NCBI GenBank assembly: GCA_013396915.1
Contig: VWZL01000813.1
Coordinates: 570,591-634,590, forward strand
DNA length: 64,000 nucleotides
Direction: 5' to 3'
Source: Stercorarius parasiticus
Lineage: Eukaryota > Chordata > Aves > Charadriiformes > Stercorariidae
Shown: positions 1-11,793 of the stretch, piece after piece
How the letters are laid out: the number at the start of each line of letters is the position of its first letter
How positions within the stretch are numbered: the first letter of the stretch is position 1
The notes under the pieces: model-generated
What the model saw: only the letters and a program-made list of their open reading frames with translations
Told to the model about the DNA's origin: nothing
Databases searched by the model: none
Translations under genes and position numbers: made by a program

Positions 1-3000
1 AGCCAGACACACAGATTAACCTAAAAATCTACAGGTTAAGGATACTATAGATCAGATTAAAATTTTACCACTCCTAAGAAATATCAGCTACTTGCCACAA
101 AATATGTACACAAATTCACTTGACTAACCTGGAAGTAGTTTATAGTTAACCAAGCTTCATCGTGATACAAGGGCATAAGAGACAATTCCTGACCTGTTGA
201 GCTGGAGCTCCCCCACAGGTAGAACGCAAGCACAGAAAGTAAGAGCAGCTGAGTTTGCACAGGGCAATAAATACCCTGATTGCAGAGATTTGTCCTACTG
301 ATAGCTAGGCCTCCCTCTTCCTGCCAATACAGCATATATCTGGAGAAAAGTGGTGCATCTTGAGGGTGGGACTATAAGCAAGTTGGATTAGTAAAAGTAC
401 TGAGCATCCTGCTGGTTGATTCACCAAGCTATCTCTACAGTCCCCCTGGAGCAAGAGTAGTACTGCTCTATTTCCTCCTTTCTCTAACCTCACAGCTGTT
501 GGGTCAAAGGATGCTTTAAATCCACTAATCAAGCAAAAATTTATAGCAAAACCCAATCAGATGAGTTTTATTAATCTCTTGCACAAGATGCTGACATCAT
601 ACAAATGCAGGTTTATAGTTTTTTTATTTGGAAAATTAAGCTGTAACAGAACAAAGCATATAAATCAGTCAGACCGAGTATGTGAACAGTTGTAGAATTT
701 CAAGAAGAAAAGCCTCTTTATAGCGTGGACATGACCCAGAATGATTTAGAAAGTCTTATTAAAAGGAACAGGATGCAGCATTTCAAATGTTTCACCATCT
801 CTAGCTTTGTGATGAAGGTTTCAGGAACTCACAAAATTAAGCAGTTCACATTGTTGGTTTCACGTCATCTCTGAAGCCACAAGGAAGTACCTATCATCAC
901 TTAATTTGACTTTCCCTCTCAGGTTTGTGGTATGCTGTTGGACTGCACACAAGAATGAAGTCCACAAACTCCCAACTTAGGATTCTGTGTATGACCTTAT
1001 ACAAGAACAACCCGAAGAACCTCACACCTAGAAGTTGCAGGGCAACATCCTGCTGTGCCGGGTGGCATGCAAACAAGGATTGCTTTGAAAAGCTCACAAA
1101 TTGAATAACAGAAGAAACAGACCTTGCAATCGCACAGCCAAGGGCATCAAAGAGCAAGACCACTATGGTCAGCAGAATACCCACTGCTCTCAAAGGAGTA
1201 ACTAGCAAGAAACTTCCCAGTAAAGTCAGAGGGGAAGTAGTCTAGGAGAAAAGGGGAAGGGGAAGGCAGAAAGAAACAAGGGAAACAGAAAGATCTTGTG
1301 CCATTTTTGTCAGCTTTGATCAAAAGCAGCGAAGATTGTGGGACCACTTATAGGATGCCTACAAGAGTCTCAGCAGCACCCCAACAAATAACCCTTTTGA
1401 TGGTATATTTGACTGCCCAAATTTTGATTCAAACTTTGTCCATACTATCATTTGTTATATTGTCATTATCTACCCATCATGTACAATCTACCCTTCTAAC
1501 TTCACTTTTACTTCCGTCTTTTTGACCTGCATGCACTCTTCAACAGCTGACCTAGGCAATGTAGCTATTTTAACAGATTTCTCTTATCCCTCTGAAATCT
1601 GCTTGCGCCTGTGATGCCAGTATTTTTCCCCCATTTGCTGGATTTTCATATTTGTGTCTATTAAATTTAAGCATGGAGACTGTAAAAGCGTCTGCTGAGT
1701 TTGCTCCAGTTGTGCTAGTCTGAGTCCCAAAAGCCTGAAATCTGATTATTTAAGGAGAGTCCACAGAAATGTAAAATATTTTCCAGCTATGAATTCTTCT
1801 CAATGGTCGATGTCACAAAGCTTCTCTAAAAATTCAAACCTGGATGATGTCTTCATAGCTTTGTCAAACTTTGGCCTCACTTTTCTATTGAACAGGAAGA
1901 CTCTTCAGAGGACCATTGGTGTTTCCATTTCTTTGAGTAACTTTGCTGACCCAGGTAATTATCTTTCATCTCTTTCAGTGAGAATTTGGGAGTACTATCT
2001 GCCCCTCATTTGAAAGCTGACCCATAGATTTTCTTCCAGAATTCTTTCCAGGCTCATGTGTGTCCCCAGCACATCCTTTTTTTCTCTGCATCTATTTAGT
2101 GCAGGCCTAATATCTCACAGTAGTGAGTTCTCATTTGGTTCATAAAAACTTATATTTTTTATGTTTAAGCAAATTTCTTGTTTTTCTCTGCTTTTTGTCT
2201 GTCCTCAGATCATTCTGTCTTATCATCTCTCTTGGTGTCACAATTACCTGAATAGTATCTGTGTCCTTCTTTACACTCCAGTCTCAGACTGCGTAGGCTG
2301 TTCTATCTTCTTTTTCTGCTGTGGCTCGTTTCCCTTTCTCACTTATCACCCAACTTCTTTCTGGTTTTCCTTGTCATTCTTCTGCACAGTAAAACTATCC
2401 ATTGATTTTATTTCTCTTCACGAGGGAAACTCTGTCTTCTTCCCATAACCATGCTTTGTCCCGTGCATCTCTTCTTAGCTAGTTGTCTGACTTCCACATC
2501 TTCTTGTTTGGAAGATGACTTAGCTTGACTGCAGACGCTCTTCAGAACTCCATAAAATCCACTGTCCTAGCATCTCCTCCATTTACTACTGGAGTACCTC
2601 TTGCCTAGGAAATGTGTATTTGGAACCCGTTTCAGAAGAATGTAGATCTCATGGATTCTGCTTTTTTCTTTTTTTTTTTTCCCTACCAAGATCCACTCCA
2701 TTTTTGTCTCAGTAGCCACACCCCTTTCGCTTCTTAATTCCCGCTCTTAAAGTAGAAAAGAAAACCACACACATGATTTCTTAGAGTCTTTCAGATACCT
2801 AATCCCATTTCCTATTTTCTGTATGGGGTTTCATTAGAAGTATATAGTCTGAAGCCATGCACAGCAAAATGGCATTTATACAAGGAACATTCCTTTTAAT
2901 GTCACAGCTGAACATTTAGAGAAAACATCCACATTGATATCTTTTATAAATCCAATATTTATCACTATCTTGCCACTGTTATGATTCATTGAAAATAATT

Positions 3001-3723
3001 TCTGAGACTTTTCACTCCTGTGGCTTTCCTGTTCACATGAAATGTCTATGTGAATAGCTGTCAGAATAGAACCTTTGCCTTTCCAGTTCTCACTCACATT
3101 TGCTGCATAGCACTGTGTGTTGTTCACCTAATGTGTTTCACACAAGAAGCCGCTGCAATTCAAGTTTCTTATCCACAAAAACATTTTTCATCCTTCTCTG
3201 ACATTTTCCATTTTTCCTCCACAAAGCCTTTTATGAATTCACCAGCTATTGCTCTATAAGGAGATACGTTATTTGTATTTAATCTACTCCTTAACCTTAC
3301 TTATCTGATTTTACCTTATCTGACATCTTGTTTCTCAGCCCACATATACGTATGCAAATCTGCTTAGAGTATTTCCCATTTCTTTATAATTTTTTTGTTC
3401 CCACAACTGCATATCTTCTACAGATTTATTCAACTCCCTATTCACTGCTGACATCTTGACACTAGCAAACAGCCGTTCACTGCAGATCTTTTCCCATGAC
3501 TTAACTTGGGAATCAGTTTTTCCCCATTTCCTTTGTCTGCCTGTAAGTTTAAGCACTGAAGGTTTTCCTCTGCAGCAACCACACTGGTCTAAGCCAACTG
3601 AATTAACCTTCCTCACGTGCTGCACCCTAGTCATCCTCCCAGCCCAGAAACCACAAGGAAGCCCATCCAGGCAGTAGATCCTGGAACAAACCCTCCGCTG
3701 CTGAGGTAAAAAAAAAAAAAAAA
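1..3723. other. Intergenic, nothing recognised
   Basis: Many short open frames on both strands, none longer than 103 codons and none with a recognisable domain. T-rich between about 2040 and 2720 on the plus strand. No mobile element recognised. Confidence 0.6.
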
Positions 3724-3738
3724 NNNNNNNNNNNNNNN
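3724..3738. other. Assembly gap (15 N) next to a poly(A) run
   Basis: Fifteen undetermined bases directly follow an A homopolymer starting near 3709. Confidence 0.98.
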
Positions 3739-3783
3739 AATCAAATTAATTGAATCAAATGACTTTGAAGCCCCCAGTAACAA

Positions 3784-4029
3784 TCACCGTAGATGGAAGG
3801 ACCTCATCAGTATCTCCACTATTTCACAGTTTATTTCTTTCAGACTCCTCAGATTAATACCATCTGCTTCTGGTAATTCACTGCATTTGTCTTTCTCAAG
3901 TTGCTTCATAACTTCCTCCTGAGAGACTGCAATCTCTCTTAAGGCCAACGTCTGATTTCCCATAGGAAATGCCCTCTGAATAGCACCTTCCACGGAAAAC
4001 ACAGATGCAGGAAATTTGTTTGACTTCAC
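3784..4029 (-). pseudogene. Ancient CR1/L2-type LINE ORF2 fragment
   Basis: A minus-strand frame of 81 codons reads SNKFPASVFSVEGAIQRAFP, later QEEVMKQLEKDKCSELPEAD and GINLRSLKEINCEIVEILMR. It parallels the start of CR1/L2 reverse transcriptase (FFASVFT...[32 protein letters not shown]). The usual KSPGPDGI motif is degraded to CSELPEADGI, so it is inactive. The frame is still open, probably by chance. It lies just right of an assembly gap. Confidence 0.55.
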
Positions 4030-7000
4030 TCTTAGCTACGCCTCCTTTCCCCCTGACTTCTCATTGCCTTACGGTGCACAGTCACTCGTGCAGTTTTCTA
4101 AACACTAACAGGTACCTGTGGGTTTCTTGTCTTGGAAACATTTTTATATTTTAGACAAAACTTTCCTGTACTTAAATGGCACAAAGTCCCTTTATAGTCT
4201 CAAAGTTTCTTTATAGCGTTTATCCCCAATGTTTATCAGGGTAGAATGTTCCAGACAAAGAATGACTAAGAATTCTAATAAATATTTTTCTCATTTATAC
4301 ACAATTTTTTTTATGTTCACAACCTTTATGTTTCCCTGGAAGAATTTCTATTGATTAGAAGCAAGTTGAGCCTTCCACATTCCTCACCTCAATTAACTTC
4401 TGCAATTACATGATGAATCTCTTCCTTTTTCACAGTCTTCAAAATGAGTTATCAAATAATCAGTTACTTATGCTCTCGGTAAACTGCTCCAATCCACCAT
4501 TCTGCAAAGGCCAACGAGGTGATGCACTAATTATGCATCGCTCGAGCTGCCAGTTTAGTAAGTATCCTACAAAGGAATGGCTTTGGCTAAGACAATAGTT
4601 TGGGTTTGAATGACATGTATGGGTGCTGCTTGTTCAAACAGAACCAGTAACATTATTTCAATCTCACTGACTCAGGAAAATATGGAGAGGCATGCAAATG
4701 CTGCTGTCAAGCCAACAAAGTAAACAAAGACACAATGGGATTAAAAGATGGGATAAAAGTCTGAGATCAAAGAACCCTCGTCAGAAACTCTTATGCACCA
4801 ACAGTCACTTCTCATGCAAAATGAGTTGCAACTATACTGAAATCAGACAGGTAGAAAAAGCAATCCCCAGAACAACCATAACTGTTGGTTTCCAAGGGGT
4901 TTACAGCATCAAATGCAATTCCTTATAATACTGCTATAAACAATTTGGAAGCTGGTAAATGCTATAGAGAACAGGTGTAGAGAACTTCCTGCAAGGATTT
5001 TCAGTTAATAGGCAGCTGTATTCTGCACTTCTGTTTTACAGGTACAGCAGATCCAACAGCAGTGAACCCTGTTCTCTAATTATGATGTGCCAAGTGGCTT
5101 AATCAGTTTGCAATCTTTCCTTTTTAGGTAAATGAAAACAGGATTAAATAAATAGTGTACAAAAGGTAGGAGGGTATCCTCTGAACTAAATCATTCAGAG
5201 CGAGGTAATGCTGAACTGTCATCAACATCTGACGACAATGTGGAAAGAATCACTGACAGAGTAGTTTTGTGAAGTTTGGAAGGAAGAAATTTTTGTAAAG
5301 ATAATATGTAATGAATACACTCTTGCTAACACCACCTAATACCTATAGGATACCTTTTCTACAGTTTCAGATATTATTTATAACAAATTATTCTATAGTA
5401 TAGAGTATAGACTTTACATTCTTTATAGTCAATTCTTGTAGAATCCTAGTAAATTCTCTAACACTGGAGTCAATTGTACGACTCTATGATTATGCCAAAT
5501 TCCTTGACTCACTGAGCTTCCATTGGTTTTCTCAAGACATGTGGGGCTTAGAAATATTATAAGGAAATTAATCTGCAGATTTTATCAATGGTAGGGCCAT
5601 ACCAGTCAAGAAAGAGAAAAGAAACTTTCTGGGAACCAGTCATAGCCTCACTTACTGGTGCCATTTATTTCTACCTACCACCATTTGAAAAATGGCTCGT
5701 ATTTGAAGCACACAGAAATATTATGCCTTCAAATCTTTATTAAAATTCTTTCCTGGAGAATTTCAGATATTTCTTTAAAAGCTTCCTACTCTATTTCAGG
5801 AGATTTGTAAACTCTTTTAACAAAGTTGTTGCAGGTTTTTCAGGTGTATCTCACCTTGTAGAATAGCAGCAGATTGTGCAGCAAAGGGAGGTCCATTTGA
5901 TGTGTACTGTCTTCCAGTTTCATTGAACATAATTTTATTTCCGTATTCTGAGAATGCGTGTAAAAATAGTGCTTGTTCACCTTGTGTTTATCAGTTATTT
6001 CTTAGTACATTTTTATTATGACTTTTTTCTCTCTCTTCTGCCCTAAAGAAAACAGGTCAGGGTATGAATTAACCATTTTCCTTTTTCTAAATGCTTGTCA
6101 TCGGTACATCCCTTCCTGATGAGATAACCTGAACTAAACATATTATATAGTACTATTTCTGTTCTGAAATAACTACTGATTTATGTAGATGGCTTTATAA
6201 TACCTCCAGAATTATCATCGTCCCTTTTCTAAAATATTGCTGAGGTTGTTGGGTTTTTTTACTGGTTTTGCACATTGGGTAGAAATCATAATTATGTTCC
6301 CATAATAGTACCCAGGTGTCTTTCCTGAGTTAATTTAGAATTCAGCAAGGCGTATGACTAATTAAAACTTCATTTAAGAACAGATACTCTTGAGGGCTGT
6401 GCATAAATGACTTTATGACATTTTTAAACATACAGAAAAATGATCTGTGGGGTATGTCAGCTGCTCCACGACTCTACTGCCTGTTAAGCAATTAAATTTT
6501 TTAAAAGTATCTACTTTCTATCTTAGACTTTAGGGTCTACAGAATGAGCAACAGATAGTAATTTTTTCTTGTGTGTAAAAAAAAAAAAATTAGCTAAATG
6601 AAGAAACCATAACCCTCAATCTAATGTTAGTTGTAACTGTTGAGGTAAATTTTACAAGAAAAGGCCAGGGAAGAGATTATGCAATGTGGTTATCTAAAGC
6701 CAGACTAGCGTTGGTCTTGATTCTTGCTTATAGACTCAGAAGATTACAAACCCTGCAGGTAACAAAACATGGCTCTGGAACTGAAAAGGAATATAAAGTT
6801 ATAAATAGAAATTCACTGTCAAACATTTCTTCAGCATCAGTGGAGATGAGACGCAGACGGAGAGGAGATTAAATCTACAGGAGACCTGGGGTACATTAAT
6901 TAAGTGTCTGACATTACAGAACACATGTCTGGGGTGAACATAACCAATCTTATCTTGGTGAATTGATTTTCTGATAGTGTCTTAAAGACTAGTGGCCAGT

Positions 7001-7170
7001 ATCCTCGATAAAAATCTTTACATCTACATTACTTAGTGAAATCAGGAAATAAGCATCACATTCTGGGCATTTATTAGATTTAGCTTAAATGCTAAATTCT
7101 TGCATGGCAAACAGCCACTTTCTCTAGAGTTACTGAACTTATTCCCTATCAGATGGAAAAGCAACTGTGA
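4030..7170. other. Intergenic, nothing recognised
   Basis: AT-rich sequence with short A/T runs (for example 6578-6590). No coding signal or repeat family recognised. Confidence 0.6.
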
Positions 7171-7255
7171 AAAATCTTTACATAAGCCTGCTGGGACTCC
7201 ATCAAAGCCAGGTGTTTTGGCAAGAGAGAATTCTTCATCTGATCTCCAAGTTTCC
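7171..7255 (-). mobile_element. Relic of a LINE reverse transcriptase
   Basis: The minus strand reads ETWRSDEEFSLAKTPGFDGV followed by PAGLCKDF. It resembles the non-LTR reverse-transcriptase motif K(A/S)PGPDGIPAE(F/L)YK. The alignment is short but in one frame. The clade cannot be decided; no other domain is preserved. Confidence 0.45.
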
Positions 7256-9039
7256 TAAAACATTACTGCCTTTTCTGATATTAGCTAGAAGAGACAGGAG
7301 CTGGTGTTTAACTTACTGACTGAAATGGAAAACAGAGATGTGCTGGGCACCATAACACTGTGGTTTTATCATGCCTTTAAAAAGATTGAAGCATAGATAA
7401 AGCTAAGCAAAAGCTGTATTAAAATAATCTGAGTAAGCTTGCAAAGTCAAGTAGCAAAAATAAGGAAAATTGAGACAGTCTTCACTCAATCGCCCTTATA
7501 CTTGTCCATTACTCTACAGCATCACTCATACAATAAATAAACACAATTTTTAATTTTATTAGATTTCATTTTAGTTTAATTAAAAATCCCAAAACACAAT
7601 AAGTGATGCAGTCCCCATTATAATCAAAAATAATCTTCAGAAAATTTGGGAACAAAACCAAGTTTCAGAATTAAAAGTTTAGTTACCCCTCCCAACAGGA
7701 TACATACAGAGCCTTGACATGCACACGCATAAACACACACTGATAATTTCTCCCTTTGCAAATTACTTCCCCAGCCCTTGCTTACAAATGACCTTTTATT
7801 TTTTCCAGCAGCCTAGTGATTTTCTTTTCCTTTGCATGCAGGTAGGAACTGCTATAATTTTCCACTCCTTATGCACTGATGCAGTGAAGCTTTCTGCTCT
7901 TCTCTCCTTTCCAACCTCTCTTCATCTCTAAGCATATATATGAAATCAATCACTAATGTAAAAATATGTTGTCTTATTGCCCCTTAAAGAGCACTGCATC
8001 AGCAAAATGAGACAAAAAGAAAACTATTAAGAGATCTAAGTTCAGACCTTCTAAATCTAGAACCCTGTCTTGATGGATGCAACAGGAAGATGGGGCAGGA
8101 AAAGGACAGGTGGAAGAAGTTGTATGTGAGAAAAAGAAATAATTAGCAAATCGTTGCACAGTAAGCTGAAATCCCAGCTCATTCTTAGCCAATGCCTCCT
8201 GCTCCAAGACTTCTACTTAAATACACAATAAAATGTTCATTTTACAGTTACCTCTGACTTTTTCAGAACTCAGTCATGAGCTTCTTATTCTCTTTTGTAG
8301 CATCTACTGCAACGAGGTCCTGCTTTGTCGTTGATGCCTCTGTGCACTACTTTATGACAATAGGAAAGCTTCCCATTTCAGATTTATTTCAGAGGATTTT
8401 TTATCCCACATAAGCAACATTATAGTTTACTATATGATACACAGTCATTTCCCCTCAGCTCAACTTTACCTTCTAGTAGGCTCCACTGTCTTAGTGGAGT
8501 ATACGCTTGTATCATCAGCAGAACAGACACTAAGTATTTAATTTACACTTTAATATCTGCTGGGTAAGACTATGCACTTTCTGGTATACATCCACTGAAA
8601 ACCTCCTCTGAGAAAGAATTCAGTTAGACCCAAGAGAGCTAGTTGTCATGAAAAGTCAGCATCAACCCAAAGTCATAACAAAGCAAAATGTATTTGAGAG
8701 GAAAACATCAGAAAATGTGAGAAATAGGAACATGTAACTCAACACTTCTTTTTTTTCTGTGTTTGTATGTATCATTGATCCATAAATAGCCCAAGTGATG
8801 GTTGGAAAGGGCAAGCAGATGACTGCTCAGTTGTTCAAAGTATGAATTCAGTTAAAGTGTCATGGCACTTTACAGGTATTAAACACACAAACTGTTTTCT
8901 TTTCCAACTCCCAAATCTGTGCGGCAGGTACCTCTCCTGGACATTTGTTCTATGTAGGCTGGATCATCAGTAGCTAACATGAACTTCTAAAGCCAATCCT
9001 TAAGTTTTAATCAAAGCCAATCTACTCAAGTAGAAAGAT
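7256..9039. other. Intergenic, nothing recognised
   Basis: AT-rich, short open frames only. Confidence 0.6.
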
Positions 9040-9125
9040 AAATACATTATATATGCATAATATATACATATATATAATAAATACGTGCACGCACATATGC
9101 GTGTGTGTAAATATGTATATTATTT
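9040..9125. repeat. TATA/CA simple repeat
   Basis: ATATATGCATAATATATACA, then CACGCACATATGCGTGTGTG and TATGTATAT: alternating purine-pyrimidine microsatellite. Confidence 0.85.
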
Positions 9126-10339
9126 GCAAAGGAGCAGCAGGTGCAATGAATAGAAGGATGTTCCTTATTTAATTTTTCATAAATAAGGACTGGAAAAGTT
9201 TCAGGAATTTGTTAAAGCAACATTGAATTCAGCAATTTATAGTATTTTACAGCTATTAGTGCAAGACCTTGTTGTGTTTTTCTTTCTACAGGGGTTGTGC
9301 CCCTCATAGTGTTTTGTTTTTATAGTGCTTCAGAACTGAACAAACCAGAAACTAAATTAAACTCGGCTAAAACCATTGTGGTTAATCTAGGTGTGAAGCA
9401 CAACATCATGAAAAACAGAGTTTTGCCCAATTTCCACATGAAACAATAATCAGCCATGGCTGACTCACAAAAGTCAGTCTGTGCTCACCAGAAACTGATG
9501 AAACTTTGTTTTCCTTATGGCACTTGTCCGGAGTTTTGGGGGTATTTTTTAGTTTTTAAGGAATGAAGATTAAAAAATCCCAAGAAACATTTATCTACAT
9601 TTTTCCAAATCTTTAGAATCCTGGGAAGGACTATAAAACTCAGTCCTCTCCTTTATGTTTGGATTTACAGGGCAACCCAATCTGAAAAATTACTTTAACA
9701 GAAAGAACAAAACAAAACAAAACAAAAAAAGAAAGAAAAAAAAGGAAGTTCTCATGAAAAAAATACCATTGGAGACCTCGTTGTTATACTAGAAGAGGTG
9801 TACTTGAGTTTGTTTCTCAGTCATGAGGAGTACACACATTCAGAGCTTAAAATTATATTTCAGTAAGTGAAGCAATTATCTTCATATCTCAGCTTTGGCA
9901 TTCAGATCAGCCCATAAGCCAATTGTTGTTACAAAAAAATACATCAGCTAAAATGAATGCTCCCTTGCTAGTTTTATACTCTTTAGGTGCAGAGGTCTTT
10001 CCTTTCCCTGAAACTATTGGAAACCCTCTTAAGTTTAGATAATTTATAGTCTCTGCCCTCAATGCCCAGTAGATATTGTCAGAAATAAGCATGAAACAGA
10101 TGAGTGCAAAATATCGTTTCTTTACTTTTCTGTAAATACGTTACAGTTACACTGTAAAAGTGCTGCTACCTTGTGTGACAAACAGTACTTGGGGTTTTCC
10201 CTTCTTGTCCACAACTCCTTGATACTCCTGTAAGGAGACTGAGCCAGGTGGGACCACTGGGAAGAGCAGAAACTGCTGCCACCACAGGTCAGCATCCTGA
10301 GGTTTCGGCCGGCATGAGAAGAGCCACAGCCAGGATTAG
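9126..10339. other. Intergenic, nothing recognised
   Basis: A (CAAAA)n/A-rich patch at about 9706-9746; otherwise no recognisable feature. Confidence 0.6.
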
Positions 10340-10366
10340 AACCCTCTCTGAACTCTAACCTTAACC
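10340..10366 (-). repeat. Short inverted repeat fragment left of unit 1
   Basis: On the minus strand GGTTAAGGTTAGAGTTCAGA matches the TTAGGG-containing end of unit 1 (10488-10508) in reverse orientation. Confidence 0.55.
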
Positions 10367-10375
10367 ATAAAATGT

Positions 10376-10545
10376 ACAGGAAAGGGGAGCACGGCACTGC
10401 ACCAACATTGCTCCCTCCACACCTTTCTAATCTGGGCCACCCATGGAGCTGGGGACCTCAGCCTCAGCCCCAAGCTGCCATTATCGTTAGGGTTAGGGTT
10501 CAGAGAGCCACAAAGCCTACTGCTCCAGGAACAGCGGGGCTGGAA
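10376..10545 (+). repeat. Repeat unit 1 with TTAGGG steps
   Basis: A forward unit of about 170 bp. It holds GGGGAGCACGGCACTGCACC, CACCCATGGAGCTGGGGACC and GTTAGGGTTAGGGTTCAGAG. It is repeated directly at 10546-10609 plus 11618-11690 and partly inverted on both sides. Confidence 0.75.
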
Positions 10546-10609
10546 AAGGCATGCCAAAGGGAGCACAGTACTGTACCAACATTGCTCCCTCCACACCTTT
10601 CTGGGCCAC
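10546..10609 (+). repeat. Repeat unit 2, left part (split by the LTR)
   Basis: GGCATGCCAAAGGGAGCACA and CATTGCTCCCTCCACACCTT match unit 1. The unit breaks at GGGCCAC, where the LTR begins, and continues at 11618. Confidence 0.75.
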
Positions 10610-11617
10610 TGTATTAGGTTTGCATTGCAAGGATTTGGTAGCGGAGGGGCTACAGGGTTTCTTCTACAAGAAGCTGTGAGAAGCTTCCCCTATATCCGAT
10701 AGAGCCAAAGCCAGCTGGCTCCGAGATCAACCTGCTATTGGCCAAGGCTGAGCCCATCAGTAATGATGGTAGCACCTCTGGGTAACGTATTTAAGAAGAG
10801 GGGGGAAAAAAACAAAAGTAGGCAATTGCAGCTGGAGAGAGGAGTGAGAATATTGATAGCAACAACTCTGCGGACACCAAGCTCAGTGAAGGAGAGGGAG
10901 GAAGTGCTCCGGGCATGAGAGCAGAGATTCTCCTTCAGCCTGTGGAGGTTAACGGTAGAGCAGATGTCTGCCTGCAGCCTGTGGAGGACCCCATGCCAGA
11001 GTAGGTGGATGCACCCTGAAGAAACTGTGGACCCATGGAGAGAGAGGAGCCCACACTGGAGCATGTTTTCTGGCAGAACTGCACCCTGTGGAAAGGATCC
11101 ATGCTGGACCAGTTCATTAAGAACTGTACCGCATGGGAAGGACTCACACTGGAGAAGTTTGTGGAGGACTGTCTCCTGTGGAAAGGACCCCATGCTGGAG
11201 CAGGGGAAGAGTGTGAGGAGTCCTCCCCCTAAGGAGGAAGGAGCGGCAGAAACAATGTGTGATGAACTGACTACAACTGCCATTCCCTATCCCCCTGCAC
11301 CTCTCAGGGGGCAGAGGTGGAGAAAATCTGGAGTAAAGTTAGGCCCAGGAAGAAGGGGGGGTGGGGGGAAGGTGTTTTTTAGACTTCGGTTTTATTTCTC
11401 ATTATGCTAGCCTAATTTGACTGGTAACAAATTAAACTAATTTCCCCAAGTTGAGCCTCTTTTGCCCATGATAGTAACTGGCAAGTGATGTCTCCCTGTC
11501 CTTATCTTGATCCATGAGCCTTTTGTTATATCTTCTTTCCCCTGTCCAATTAGGGAGGGGGAATGACAGAGTGGCTTTGGTGTGCACCTGGCATCCAGCC
11601 AGGGTCAATCCAAACCA
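10610..11617 (+). mobile_element. Solo LTR of an avian endogenous retrovirus (copy A)
   Basis: It begins TGTATTAGGTTTGCATTGC and ends near GGGTCAATCCAAACCA. A TATA-like TATTTAAG lies at 10788-10795. It shares with copy B the landmarks GGCCAAGGCTGAGCCCATCA, GCAGCCTGTGGAGGACCCCA and ATGAGCCTTTTGTTAT (or close variants). About 1008 bp and lacking internal genes. It sits inside a unit of the local repeat cluster: repeat sequence resumes at 11622 with CCCATGGTGCTGGGG. The expected 5-bp duplication would be GCCAC (10605-10609) versus GTTGC (11618-11622), differing at three positions, all transitions, so it is only tentative. Older-looking than copy B. Confidence 0.85.
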
Positions 11618-11690
11618 GTTGCCCATGGTGCTGGGGCATCAGTCTCAGCCCTAAGCTGACATCAGTGTTAGGATTAGGGTCTGAGGCTGA
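11618..11690 (+). repeat. Repeat unit 2, right part
   Basis: CCCATGGTGCTGGGGCATCA through GTTAGGATTAGGGTCTGAG matches unit 1 (CCCATGGAGCTGGGGACCTC...GTTAGGGTTAGGGTTCAGAG). Confidence 0.75.
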
Positions 11691-11694
11691 GCTC

Positions 11695-11790
11695 CCTAAC
11701 ACCATGGGTGGACCAGATTAGAAAGATGTGGAGGCAGCAATGTTGGTATGGTGCCGAGCTCCCCTTGGCATGCCTTTTCCATCCCCAGTG
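11695..11790 (-). repeat. Repeat unit 3, inverted
   Basis: The minus strand reads GGAAAAGGCATGCCAAGGGG, CATACCAACATTGCTGCCTC and CTTTCTAATCTGGTCCACCC. This is an inverted copy of the first half of units 1 and 2, starting a few bases after unit 2 ends. Confidence 0.75.
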
Positions 11791-11793
11791 TCG

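Noticed and set aside
10489..10503. Interstitial telomere repeat
   Set aside because: Only two TTAGGG steps, and they are part of a larger local repeat unit rather than an array.
10735..11410. Long open frames on both strands (182 and 148 codons)
   Set aside because: Both lie inside solo LTR copy A; only the 45-bp in-frame repeat pattern seemed worth reporting.
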